Source: Myroides indicus (GTDB lineage: Bacteria > Bacteroidota > Bacteroidia > Flavobacteriales > Flavobacteriaceae). Taken from it: 54,726 nucleotides of DNA. The translations under genes were made by a program, and so were the position numbers. The notes beneath the pieces were generated by a model. It saw nothing but the letters and a program-made list of their open reading frames with translations, searched no databases and was not told the origin of the DNA. Of the stretch, positions 43,732-52,712 are shown piece after piece (the first letter of the stretch is position 1; each line of letters opens with the position of its first letter). Location of the stretch: positions 1,544 through 56,269 of the forward strand of contig NZ_SOAG01000023.1 in the NCBI RefSeq assembly GCF_004364575.1, in the 5' to 3' direction.

Positions 43732-45279
43732 ATGCATAAAAAATGGACAATAGTTTTTTGGATCGGGACAGGAATTCTTGCTCTGCTTTTCCTTGCTGTT
43801 TTATTTGTTTCTCCTATTTTGGAACATAAAATTAAAAAAGGTATTGCTGAACAGTTGCCATCCAATTTGCAGCTTAATGACTATGCACTTTCTGTTTCGG
43901 TAATGAAAGGTGCTTTAGATATTCAGCATTTAAAATTATCTTTAAAACAGGCAGCGTCTGATTCTCTCCCTCAACAATTTATTTCTGTTGACAAAGTTTC
44001 TATTTTAGAGATGAGTTACTTTAAGCTGTTGTTTGCCAATGAAATTAAGATAGGAAGTATAGCCGTTGAAAATCCTTTAATACGGCTGGATAAAACGACT
44101 GAGTTTCAAACAGATTTTAAGAGCAGTCCAAATGAAAAAGAAGGGCCGTCTTTATTTATTGGTCAATTTTTGGTAAAAGGAATGGATGTGATTCTATATG
44201 AGAAAGATACTTTGCCGTATTTAAGGTTAACGGAGAGCAATTTTAATTTTAAGGGGATAGAAATAAATAAGCAGTCAATGAGTGATAAAATTCCTTTTCG
44301 ATACAAAAACTATGAGATTGAAACCGATAATTTTTCGGTGTGGCTTAATTCGTTTGATTTACTGACCGTGGCTAGTCTGAAGTTAGAAGACGGGCAACTT
44401 TCAGCAAGAGATTTTTCTATCAAGACTCAGGATAGTAAAGAGATATTATCGACAAAAATTAAAAAAGAACGCGATTATGTCGATTTATTTATTCCTGAAA
44501 TAAGAGCTCACGATTTTAATGTGAAACAGCAATCAGATTCGCTTTCAGTATATATTAACCAATTATATTTTAAAGAACCTAAAGCCGAGATTTACAGGGA
44601 TAAAAGGGTTGCAGACGACTTTTCTGAGAAGCCTCTTTATAGTAAATCACTTCGTTCTTTACCTTTTTTACTTTCTGTAGATACTGTTTATTTGGAAAAA
44701 GCAGCGGTTACCTATGAAGAGAAAATACACAACGACCGCTCTGCAGGCAAAATCTGGTTCTCGGATTTGGAGGCAAAAATACATTACTTGAGCAATGTTT
44801 ATGACGATGAAAATCATCTGACAGAAGCTCGTATAAAAGCAAAGTTTATGGATAATACGCCGATAGATGTAAAGTGGGAATTTGATATTCTCAATCCTGA
44901 AGATGTATTTGTTTTTAAAGCAACATTAGGAAAGCTGGAAGCAGCGGCGCTCAACAGTTTTACAACACCCAATTTAAATGTGATGTTAGAGGGGGTGCTG
45001 GATGAAACTTATTTTACAATTTACGGTAATAACTTAAATTCTGCTATTGATATGCGCTTAAAGTATCAAGATTTTAAAGTTACCATTCTCAATAAGAGGC
45101 GTAAGAAGAGAAAACTTTTGTCGGCAGTTGCTAATCTTTTTGTCAGAAAGGAAAGTTTGGCTAATAATGATCATTTTAAGGAAGGAAGTGCAACAGCAGA
45201 GCGAAATATTGACCGGTCAGTTTTTAACTATTTGTGGAAAAATATTGAAGCAGGGCTAAAAAATACAATGCTTAAGTAG
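43732..45279 (+). CDS. AsmA-like/DUF748-type envelope protein
   Basis: A 515-residue protein with one N-terminal transmembrane anchor (IVFWIGTGILALLFLAVLFV) and a long periplasmic beta-rich body: repeated strands such as IKIGSIAVENPLIRL and LKLEDGQLSARDFSIK. This pattern fits the AsmA/DUF748 group, whose larger members form lipid-transfer bridges between membranes. Assignment is by pattern, not by a motif. No obvious operon partners. Confidence 0.6.
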   Translation: MHKKWTIVFWIGTGILALLFLAVLFVSPILEHKIKKGIAEQLPSNLQLNDYALSVSVMKGALDIQHLKLSLKQAASDSLPQQFISVDKVSILEMSYFKLLFANEIKIGSIAVENPLIRLDKTTEFQTDFKSSPNEKEGPSLFIGQFLVKGMDVILYEKDTLPYLRLTESNFNFKGIEINKQSMSDKIPFRYKNYEIETDNFSVWLNSFDLLTVASLKLEDGQLSARDFSIKTQDSKEILSTKIKKERDYVDLFIPEIRAHDFNVKQQSDSLSVYINQLYFKEPKAEIYRDKRVADDFSEKPLYSKSLRSLPFLLSVDTVYLEKAAVTYEEKIHNDRSAGKIWFSDLEAKIHYLSNVYDDENHLTEARIKAKFMDNTPIDVKWEFDILNPEDVFVFKATLGKLEAAALNSFTTPNLNVMLEGVLDETYFTIYGNNLNSAIDMRLKYQDFKVTILNKRRKKRKLLSAVANLFVRKESLANNDHFKEGSATAERNIDRSVFNYLWKNIEAGLKNTMLK

Positions 45280-45395
45280 AATAAATTGAGAAATAATATT
45301 TTATGGTTTGGCTGTTAATAAAGTATTATTAGGTTTTTCGTTGAAAAAAAGTTAAAGTTAAAAAATGAATGATTTATCTTTTTAATTTTGTAGTT

Positions 45396-45752
45396 ATGAT
45401 TCGGTTTGTCAAAATAATATTTATAGTATTATTCAGTTGTTTTTTAACAACAGGCAGCGCTTTTGCTCAAATCCAGTCCTCAAACGAAACCGCTTCATGC
45501 TGTGAATCTCCTTTAAAAGAAAAAGATTGTTGCAAGAAAAACACAAAATCCCAACACAATGTGTGCCATGAAAACTTTTGCTGTTTTAATCTATGTAATA
45601 CCCTGGTTTTATTTGTTGGTGTTTTAGAGAAAGAGGATTTAAAAATCAGCTTTTTAAACGAAAAAAAACTGCCGGAAACTTTTATACAGTTTTTGGTCAA
45701 AGAACTTTTTTTTGTCGTTTGGCAGCCTCCTAAAATAAGTTTAAATTTATAG
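45396..45752 (+). CDS. Small exported Cys-rich protein, copper cluster
   Basis: A 118-residue protein (start ATG at 45396, directly before a typical leader; an ATG at 45369 would add nine residues). The signal peptide ends GSAFAQ. The mature N-terminal half has four close Cys pairs or near pairs: SCCE, DCCK, VCHENFCC and LCN, eight Cys in ~40 residues. Such spacing suits metal binding. It lies 70 bases before the HMA-DUF3347 gene and a copper oxidase, so a copper role is likely but inferred. Confidence 0.65.
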   Translation: MIRFVKIIFIVLFSCFLTTGSAFAQIQSSNETASCCESPLKEKDCCKKNTKSQHNVCHENFCCFNLCNTLVLFVGVLEKEDLKISFLNEKKLPETFIQFLVKELFFVVWQPPKISLNL

Positions 45753-45822
45753 TTGCTAGCCCAAATTATGTCTTTTTGATAAAGATGTAACAGGGGATTT
45801 TATATAATTTAAACTTCTAAAA

Positions 45823-46662
45823 ATGAAAAGAATATATTTATTGGGAACAATGAGTTTGTTCTCTGTTGCTACTGTTTTTGCCCAAATCAAGAATGCTGAA
45901 ACAAAAACTTTTAAAGTAAAAGGAAACTGCGTTTCTGCAAAAGAAATAATCGAAACAGCAGGAAGTCAAAAACGAATTTCTACAGTTTCGTATAATGTTA
46001 AAGAAGGAACTGCGATCTTGACATTTGATAAAACCAAAACAACTTCCGAAGCCATTCTGAAAAAAATCGCTTTAGCCGGATTTGACAATGATGTTTATTT
46101 TGCTCCGGATAATGTGTATGAAAAACTAGCGAAAGATTGCCAATATACACGCGATAAGAAATCGATAGATCATTCGGTACATTCCAGTATGATGCATAAT
46201 AACTCAGAAATGCAATCACATACCGAAATGGATCATGCAAATCATGAAGTGCAAACCAATGATAAATCGCAAATGATATTTGATGCTTATTTTAAGATGA
46301 AAGATGCTTTTGTGCAAGCAAATCAGTCCGAAATTTTAAAACAAGCAACTGCATTTAAAAAGGTATTGAATAATGACGAAAAAGAAGCTGTTTCTGCTAA
46401 AGAACTAACCTCTTTAAAAGATATAATCGATAAAATTATTCAAGAAAAAAATCTGAAAAAACAACGCAAGCTTTTTGCCGAGCTAACCGATCCTATGTAC
46501 GAGTTGGCAAAAAACGTTAAACTAAAATCTGCCATTTATTATCAAAATTGCCCGATGTTTGAAGGCGGAGCGAATTGGTTAAGCAAAGATTCGTCTATCA
46601 AAAATCCGTTTTATGGAAACCAAATGCTTTCGTGTGGAAGTACAGTAGAAACTTTAAAATAA
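45823..46662 (+). CDS. Periplasmic copper-binding protein, HMA plus DUF3347 domains
   Basis: A 279-residue exported protein (leader ends VFAQ). Residues ~27-100 form a heavy-metal-associated (HMA) domain, but its metal loop is GNCVSAK with a single Cys instead of CxxC. A His/Met-rich linker (SVHSSMMHNNSEMQSHTEMD) follows, then DUF3347, with the signatures YYQNCPMFEGGANWLSKDS and IKNPFYGNQMLSCGS. Linker and C-terminal Cys/Met suggest Cu(I) binding or delivery. Only 9 bases before the multicopper oxidase gene, so both are one operon. Confidence 0.85.
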   Translation: MKRIYLLGTMSLFSVATVFAQIKNAETKTFKVKGNCVSAKEIIETAGSQKRISTVSYNVKEGTAILTFDKTKTTSEAILKKIALAGFDNDVYFAPDNVYEKLAKDCQYTRDKKSIDHSVHSSMMHNNSEMQSHTEMDHANHEVQTNDKSQMIFDAYFKMKDAFVQANQSEILKQATAFKKVLNNDEKEAVSAKELTSLKDIIDKIIQEKNLKKQRKLFAELTDPMYELAKNVKLKSAIYYQNCPMFEGGANWLSKDSSIKNPFYGNQMLSCGSTVETLK

Positions 46663-46671
46663 TGTAGGGTT

Positions 46672-48954
46672 ATGAAAACAGATTTTAAGATTCAGAATTG
46701 GTTCTTTGGACTCATCGCATTTGTTGTCTCGTTTAATTTATATGCACAAAAACGCGTAGAATATGATTTATTTGTTCGCGATACGATTGTGAACTTTTCG
46801 GGAAAAGAAAAGAGAGCTATTTCGGTAAATGGTCAAATTCCAATGCCTACTTTAGAGTTTACCGAAGGCGATACAGCGGTTATTCGCGTTCACAACGAAT
46901 TAAAAGAAAGTACGTCTTTGCATTGGCACGGGTTGTGGCTTCCAAATAGAGAAGACGGTGTGCCTTTACTTACACAAATGCCGATTGAACCGGGAACTAC
47001 TTATACATATTCCTTTCCCATTATTCAAAACGGAACACATTGGTATCACAGCCATTCCGGATATCAGGAACAAATCGGAATGTACGGTTCTATGATTTTA
47101 AAGAAGCGAGAAAATGATCCGACTTTTAGAAAAGGGATCGATGATTTGCCAACGGTTCCGGTTATGCTGAGCGAATGGACGGATTTAAAACCTGAAAATG
47201 TCCAGCGAATGCTGCATAATGCGAATGATTGGTTTGGAATTAAAAAAGGATCGACGCAAAGTTATGCAGAAGCGATTCGTGCGGGACACTTTAAAACGAA
47301 ACTGACAAACGAATGGAAGCGTATGTTGGCAATGGATGTAAGTGATGTTTATTACGAAAAGTTTTTAATAAACGGACTACCCGAAAGTCAGTTGAAACAA
47401 TTTAAAGCAGGCGATAGAGTACGATTGAGAATCTCGAACGGAGGCGCTTCGTCTTATTTTTGGCTGCGTTATGCAGGAGGAAAAATGACGGTTGTAGCAA
47501 ACGATGGAAATGATGTAGAGCCTATTGAGGTAGATCGTTTAATTATCGGAGTTTCCGAAACTTATGATGTAGTCGTAACGATTCCCGAAAAAGGCGTTTC
47601 GTACGAATTTCAGGCAACTCCCGAAGACCGCACTTCTTTAACATCTTTGTTTATTGGCGAAGGAAAAAAGCAATTGATAGAACCACTTCCGAAGTTGAAA
47701 TATTTCGAAGGAATGAAGATGATGAACGATATGATGAACATGGACGGGACAATGAATGATATGGGAATGAAAATGAGCTTGCAAGAAATGGATATGAATA
47801 CCATAATGTATCCTGAAATTACAGGTGAAGCACAAAAGAAAATCTCAAAAAAAGAGAAAGTTCCTGAAGAACATCATCCAGAAATGAATCATTCAGAAAT
47901 GAGCGAAATGGATCATTCTTCGCACGGAAATACATCCTCAAACATTACCACGTTAAATTACGGAATGTTGAAATCTCCTGAAAATACAGAACTTCCAAAA
48001 GAAGCTCCTGTAAAAGAATTACGATTCGAATTAACCGGTAATATGAATCGTTATGTATGGAGTATGGATAATAAAGTGATGTCTGAAACAGATAAAATTC
48101 CGGTTAAAAAAGGCGAGATTCTGCGTATTACTTTATACAACAATTCTATGATGCGCCATCCGATGCACTTGCATGGTTTTGATTTTCGAGTGATTAATAA
48201 AAACGGTGTTTATTCGCCTTTAAAAAATGTGTTGGATATTATGCCGATGGAAACCAATGTAATAGAATTTCAGGCAAATACCGAAGGCGATTGGTTTTTT
48301 CATTGTCATATTTTGTATCACATGATGGCAGGGATGAATCGCGTTTTCGAAGTCGGAAATTATGAAAATCCATTATTGCCTAATAAAGAAAAAGCCTATA
48401 AAATGTTACAGCGCGAAAGTAATATGACGCATTTTATGATTGAAAACGATTTTGCAACCAATGGAAATGATGGAATGTTGATGTTGCAAAATGCTCGTTG
48501 GGCACTAACTTCTGAATGGGCTTTGGGATACAACAATATGCATGGTTATGAAGTCGAAACTCATTTAGGTCGTTTTTTAGGTCGCAATCAATGGTTTCAG
48601 GTATTTGTAGGTTTTGATTGGCGTTACCGAAAAATGGGACATCATGAAGTAGAAAAGAATCTTTTTGGGCAAAAAAATACGAAAGACGAACGAGCTTTAG
48701 TAAGTGCCGGATTTGTTTACACGTTGCCGATGTTGGTTAATTTTCAGGCAGAAGTTTATCATGACGGAAATGTTAGATTGCAATTGATGCGAGAAGATAT
48801 TCCGATTTCTAAACGAATTCGTGCCGGTTTTATGGTCAATACCGATAAAGAATACATGGGTGGATTAAGCTATATTCTAAATCGAAATATGAGCGTAAGA
48901 ACACATTACGACAGTGATATGGGATTTGGTTTAGGTCTTAAGTTGAATTATTAG
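46672..48954 (+). CDS. Multicopper oxidase with CopB-like C-terminal barrel (CopA-CopB fusion)
   Basis: A 760-residue exported protein. The CopA-type oxidase part has all four copper motifs: H84/H86 (HWHGLW), H123/H126/H128 (HWYHSH), H496/H499/H501 (HPMHLHG) and H544-C545-H546 with H550 and M555 (HCHILYHMMAGM). A Met/His-rich insert (about 345-425, including MNDMMNMDGTMNDMGMKM) is typical of copper-tolerance oxidases that oxidise Cu(I). After residue ~575 a separate region with VETHLGRFLGRNQWFQVFVG and RTHYDSDMGFGLGLKLNY looks like the outer-membrane protein CopB. The CopA/CopB union is the notable point. Confidence 0.88.
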   Translation: MKTDFKIQNWFFGLIAFVVSFNLYAQKRVEYDLFVRDTIVNFSGKEKRAISVNGQIPMPTLEFTEGDTAVIRVHNELKESTSLHWHGLWLPNREDGVPLLTQMPIEPGTTYTYSFPIIQNGTHWYHSHSGYQEQIGMYGSMILKKRENDPTFRKGIDDLPTVPVMLSEWTDLKPENVQRMLHNANDWFGIKKGSTQSYAEAIRAGHFKTKLTNEWKRMLAMDVSDVYYEKFLINGLPESQLKQFKAGDRVRLRISNGGASSYFWLRYAGGKMTVVANDGNDVEPIEVDRLIIGVSETYDVVVTIPEKGVSYEFQATPEDRTSLTSLFIGEGKKQLIEPLPKLKYFEGMKMMNDMMNMDGTMNDMGMKMSLQEMDMNTIMYPEITGEAQKKISKKEKVPEEHHPEMNHSEMSEMDHSSHGNTSSNITTLNYGMLKSPENTELPKEAPVKELRFELTGNMNRYVWSMDNKVMSETDKIPVKKGEILRITLYNNSMMRHPMHLHGFDFRVINKNGVYSPLKNVLDIMPMETNVIEFQANTEGDWFFHCHILYHMMAGMNRVFEVGNYENPLLPNKEKAYKMLQRESNMTHFMIENDFATNGNDGMLMLQNARWALTSEWALGYNNMHGYEVETHLGRFLGRNQWFQVFVGFDWRYRKMGHHEVEKNLFGQKNTKDERALVSAGFVYTLPMLVNFQAEVYHDGNVRLQLMREDIPISKRIRAGFMVNTDKEYMGGLSYILNRNMSVRTHYDSDMGFGLGLKLNY

Positions 48955-49030
48955 AACGACTGTTTTAGTTGTTTATGATATAAGTATGCTAATTAAAACT
49001 ACAGTATCTGATAATTAAAATAGATAAGCA

Positions 49031-49062
49031 AAAAGAGATAGTGAAAGCTATCTCTTTTTTTT
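49031..49062 (+). terminator. Intrinsic terminator of the copper cluster
   Basis: An 11-bp stem (49031-49041 with 49048-49058) and a T run, 77 bases after the multicopper oxidase stop. Confidence 0.8.
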
Positions 49063-49094
49063 GTCATTGATAAAAATCGTCCTACGACATTATT

Positions 49095-49820
49095 CAAATT
49101 CACTTATACTTGTTTTTTTATCAACTCTATAAAGCTTTTATTTTAATTTATTTTTCTGTGTATGATAACGGTATATTTACTTATTTTCAACATTTCAGAA
49201 ATTTGAAAAATATTTAATCCCTGTTTAATCAGATTTAAAATCATTAATTATCTGGATGTTAGGTTGTACGAGTTTTATTGGTCTATATAAACATTCTGGG
49301 ATTTATCAAAAATATTATAATCATCTTCGTGGCGAATATCAAAATCTTTTATGCGTTTGTGAATGACTAACGTTTTTGTCAGGTGGCTGCTATTATTGAC
49401 TTCCAACGCTTGGCATTGTTGTAAAACCCTTATATATTCGTTTTTATTTGTTTTAATTCGATATGAATATGAAAGTATATTTAAAATGCCTATTAAAGAC
49501 TAATTTATTGGTAAAAGCTAATCGACTTTCTTTGGAGTTTAAGAAATATGGTAAATCTTCTGGGTGAATCATTTGAATAAGGCTGTCTGGATTAAACGTG
49601 TTGCCTTATATCCTGTTAATGTTTCAAATGCATTGTTTTACATATAGGATGCTGTTTTCGAAACGATGATAAATAAAAATATAACTATGAATATGTTCGG
49701 GAAAAGTTTTTAAGTTGTCTGATTCAGATTGCGATTTTTGATTTTTAACTAGGTCATCTCACTTTTCTAGTGCTGTATTTTTTCGAATTCATTTTTCAAT
49801 TATAACTCATCACACCAATA
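49095..49820 (-). pseudogene. Decayed PAS-LuxR transcriptional regulator
   Basis: Read on the minus strand in alternating frames, the pieces line up in the order of a PAS-domain LuxR regulator: FNPDSLIQMIHPEDLPYFLN, then LSYSYRIKTNKNEYIRVLQQ and CQALEVNNSSHLTKTLVIHK, then a linker ending NVYIDQ, then the LuxR recognition helix LIKQGLNIFQISEMLKISKY followed by TVIIHRK and SFIELIKK. Several frameshifts and stops separate the pieces, and no start codon is clear. The gene is dead. Confidence 0.7.
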
Positions 49821-50119
49821 TGCACCGATATTAAAATGTTTTATACTGTAAATTACTTGTTAATAGATCCTGTATGAAAATACCTCATATGGGGGTATTT
49901 TAAGAGCCAAATATAATCCTATCCATAACAATTAACGTACCGGAGAATACTCTTAAATAGCTAATAAGGCTATTTTTGAATAAAATCTTATTTTCTGATT
50001 ATAGATTTATTTGATAAGAATTTTAGTTCTAAATATAGGAATTCTTCGCCATTTTAATAAAGCTCCGGTGTTTTTTGAGTATAATGAATAAATTAAAAAC
50101 TTTATGTCAGGCTGTTTAA

Positions 50120-50311
50120 TTAAAAATGTTCCCTATTTAGAAGCAATCTGTATTCGGAAAAACGATGTTCTCTTATAGGTCTTATATAAGGTTCGGTATT
50201 AAAGTACAACACTAAGCAAGGGCTTATATTTTTATATTTATTGACAAATTCGTATTTTATTAATTCGCCGTTTTTAATTCGTTGTTTGATTTTATTGTGA
50301 TAAGGATACAT
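50120..50311 (-). CDS. Small conserved-looking protein, unknown
   Basis: A 63-residue frame starting at ATG (MYPYHNKIKQRIKNGELI) with a balanced, charged and aromatic sequence and a C-terminal TRPIRxHR-like segment (YIRPIREHRFSEYR). It looks protein-like and may be a small conserved cytoplasmic protein, but I cannot name the family. It sits in a decaying region, so it could also be a fragment. Confidence 0.45.
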   Translation of the reverse strand: MYPYHNKIKQRIKNGELIKYEFVNKYKNISPCLVLYFNTEPYIRPIREHRFSEYRLLLNREHF

Positions 50312-50329
50312 TCACCAATATTTTGGGGT

Positions 50330-50367
50330 AAAAAACAGAGCAAAATTGTTATCTCAGCTCTGTTTTT
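50330..50367. terminator. Hairpin between small ORF and Ntn-hydrolase gene
   Basis: Stem AAAACAGAGC / GCTCTGTTTT with T runs on both strands. It ends the Ntn-hydrolase transcript on the minus strand. Confidence 0.7.
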
Positions 50368-50392
50368 TTATTTATTACAATAAACTCTTTGA

Positions 50393-51451
50393 TTATATTC
50401 CTAAGAATGTAAAAGGTTTAGTCACAACAAACTCTTTAGAAGTTTCTCCTGCATAAGTCTCATTTTTGCTGGCACTTAGCTTTCTAACGTTTGTTTTTTT
50501 GCTAAAGTCTATTTTCTTTAAATCCACCCAAAATGTATTCGGCGTTTGAACGGTTTCAAAATAATAAACCAGATTCTTCTGATCTGATACCGATCTCCAT
50601 CTGGTAGAAGAAATATTAGGTTCTGATTCCGAGGAGATTCCAAAAGGCACTGAACAGTTACGGATTACGCTAAATACACTGGCAATTGAGGTGCGGGTAT
50701 CTGTAGTTTGAGGTATGGCATCAATATAATAAGAGGCTCGTACATATCTGTCTGCGGCTCTATTCGTACCAGGAAGCATAATTGTGCCCGGAATTCCTTT
50801 CCAATATTGATTAATGGCTAATTGTTGTTCAAATATCGGCGAATTAGTCATTACAGTATAGGAAGGGTCATGGTGAATTTTTAATTTACCATTTATATAT
50901 TCAAAAATAGCATTATCACCGGTCGCATCAGATAGGGAGAGGTGTAATGTTGTAAACTTGTCTGTTCCGGGAATAAAATCAGAAACAATAACAAAATCTT
51001 CTTTGCCCAGTTCATCCACAGCTTCTTTAACTGTAGCGAAGTTGTCTAAAACGTATTGTGCCCACGCAGAAATTGTAAGACCTGGTTTCGAGCCTTGAGG
51101 ATTAAATTGAGGATATTCACTCTCTACCAGCCACAGTACATTGGCAACAAGCCCCTTCTCATTCATTCCGTCTGTAGTAGCTATATCCCATGCACTGGTA
51201 ATAACACTTCCGTATTTTGATGTCCATTTAATGGAATTATCACCTACATTTCCGAATCTTTCCATACCTCTTGGAAAAATCCAGAGATTGGCATCAATTT
51301 CGCTTTTCCAATCCATCGAACGAGCTGTTATGATGGTATTTTGAGGTCCTTTATAGACTACTCTTGTGCAAGCATTTATTTCTTGTGCTGTGCCAAATAA
51401 AATTGCAATTAGGCAGCTTATTGCGATTTTAAAAAAGTTGTTTTTTTGCAT
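50393..51451 (-). CDS. Choloylglycine hydrolase/penicillin V acylase family (linear amide C-N hydrolase)
   Basis: A 352-residue Ntn hydrolase. The leader ends EINA and the next residue is the nucleophile C28 in ACTRVVY, which signal-peptide removal would expose. R30, D47 (ARSMDW), an Asn in VMTNSP and an Arg in ADRYVRAS are at family positions. It cleaves linear amides such as bile-salt conjugates, penicillin V or N-acyl homoserine lactones in the periplasm; the actual substrate is not known. Single gene. Confidence 0.88.
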   Translation of the reverse strand: MQKNNFFKIAISCLIAILFGTAQEINACTRVVYKGPQNTIITARSMDWKSEIDANLWIFPRGMERFGNVGDNSIKWTSKYGSVITSAWDIATTDGMNEKGLVANVLWLVESEYPQFNPQGSKPGLTISAWAQYVLDNFATVKEAVDELGKEDFVIVSDFIPGTDKFTTLHLSLSDATGDNAIFEYINGKLKIHHDPSYTVMTNSPIFEQQLAINQYWKGIPGTIMLPGTNRAADRYVRASYYIDAIPQTTDTRTSIASVFSVIRNCSVPFGISSESEPNISSTRWRSVSDQKNLVYYFETVQTPNTFWVDLKKIDFSKKTNVRKLSASKNETYAGETSKEFVVTKPFTFLGI

Positions 51452-51807
51452 GATAAATAAAGATTTTAATTAGAGACTGCTATATACAAACTTACAAAAT
51501 AAACTTGAAATACAGTTTGGTAATTAATTAAAATGAGGGAAAATATTTTGTATATTATGACTTTTTTCTATTAATGTGAAATATATTGGATATTTTTCTA
51601 ATATCTTTATAAAAAATAGCCATAATATATTACTTTAAAACACGCCATAGATAGGTTAGAGATGCTGTAATTAGTTCCTGTTTTGCTAATGCAGATCAGC
51701 TAATGTGAAGTGTTCTATTTCATCACTTGCGATTTCTTCTTTTTATAAAATTGTTTCCGTTTATTAGTTTTAAAGGGATATTGGCTCATTGTTTGTTGAA
51801 TTAGATT
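51452..51807. other. Gene-free spacer upstream of the Ntn-hydrolase
   Basis: An AT-rich 356-base stretch. I see no coding frame, strong hairpin or repeat; it must carry the Ntn-hydrolase promoter on the minus strand. Confidence 0.4.
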
Positions 51808-52341
51808 TTATCCTGCAATTTCAAATTCTTTGGGATAAACAACAGTTCCGGATATATTTTTAAGACTGTCTTTTTCTAGTTCAATCGCCATAAACATATT
51901 TGCAGGAACATCAAAGGGAGCTGTTATTTTCCATTTGTCGGCAGGTTTAAAGCCAAATTTCGGATAATAGTTTTTATGTCCTAAGACAATAACTGATTTG
52001 AAGCCCATTTTTTTTGCCTTTTCAAGTCCGTGTTCGATGAGTTTTGTACCAATACCCTTTTTTTGTTGTTCAGGGATAACAGCTATTGGCGCAAGCCCTA
52101 AACTTTGATGAAAATTGCCTTTTCTGTCTTTTATATTGATTTTTGTGAATAAAATATGTCCGACAATTTCATCATTTTCTAAGGCTACTATGGATAGTTC
52201 CGGAACAAAAACCGTCGGATTTTTTCTTAAAGCATCTATCAATTTAGCTTCATTAGCTTGCTCGAAGGCACTACAATTAATTTCAAAAACTTTTTTGAAA
52301 TCATGCAGCGTTTCCTGTCTTATTGTTAGCTGTTTTGTCAT
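51808..52341 (-). CDS. GNAT-family N-acetyltransferase (YhbS-like)
   Basis: A 177-residue acetyltransferase. Acetyl-CoA motif A is IAVIPEQQKKGIGTKLIEHG; the preceding strand ends SLGLAPI, and HKNYYPKFGFKPA matches the YhbS branch. The substrate is unknown. Cytoplasmic single gene. Confidence 0.85.
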   Translation of the reverse strand: MTKQLTIRQETLHDFKKVFEINCSAFEQANEAKLIDALRKNPTVFVPELSIVALENDEIVGHILFTKINIKDRKGNFHQSLGLAPIAVIPEQQKKGIGTKLIEHGLEKAKKMGFKSVIVLGHKNYYPKFGFKPADKWKITAPFDVPANMFMAIELEKDSLKNISGTVVYPKEFEIAG

Positions 52342-52712
52342 TTTGTCTCAGTCAAAAGTGTTGTTTTTAAGTGAAGTTATAAACTATTTTTCTGATGAAA
52401 AATTGCATTATATCCTTTTTATGGCATAACATTCATTTATGAATTATAAAAAATTAGATTTACAGGCTCATTTTTTTGTAAGATTTATTTGTTTTCAATT
52501 AATCTTGTATTTTATTAATGCCACTATGCTATTTGATGATTTTGTTTATAAAAATAGCGATTAAAACATAAGTATAGTTTATTTTTTTACTTCCCATCTA
52601 AAAAATTCTTTAATAATGTGCTTGAGCTCCTTAAGATCATAAATGAAGATGATTACTGCTTAGAATTGATAAAATATAATCATTGAAGTGGATAATATAA
52701 TATTATGCTGTG
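52342..52712. other. Gene-free spacer
   Basis: An AT-rich 371-base region between the GNAT gene and the decayed T9SS protein. Nothing is recognisable apart from the GNAT promoter that must lie at its left end. Confidence 0.4.
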
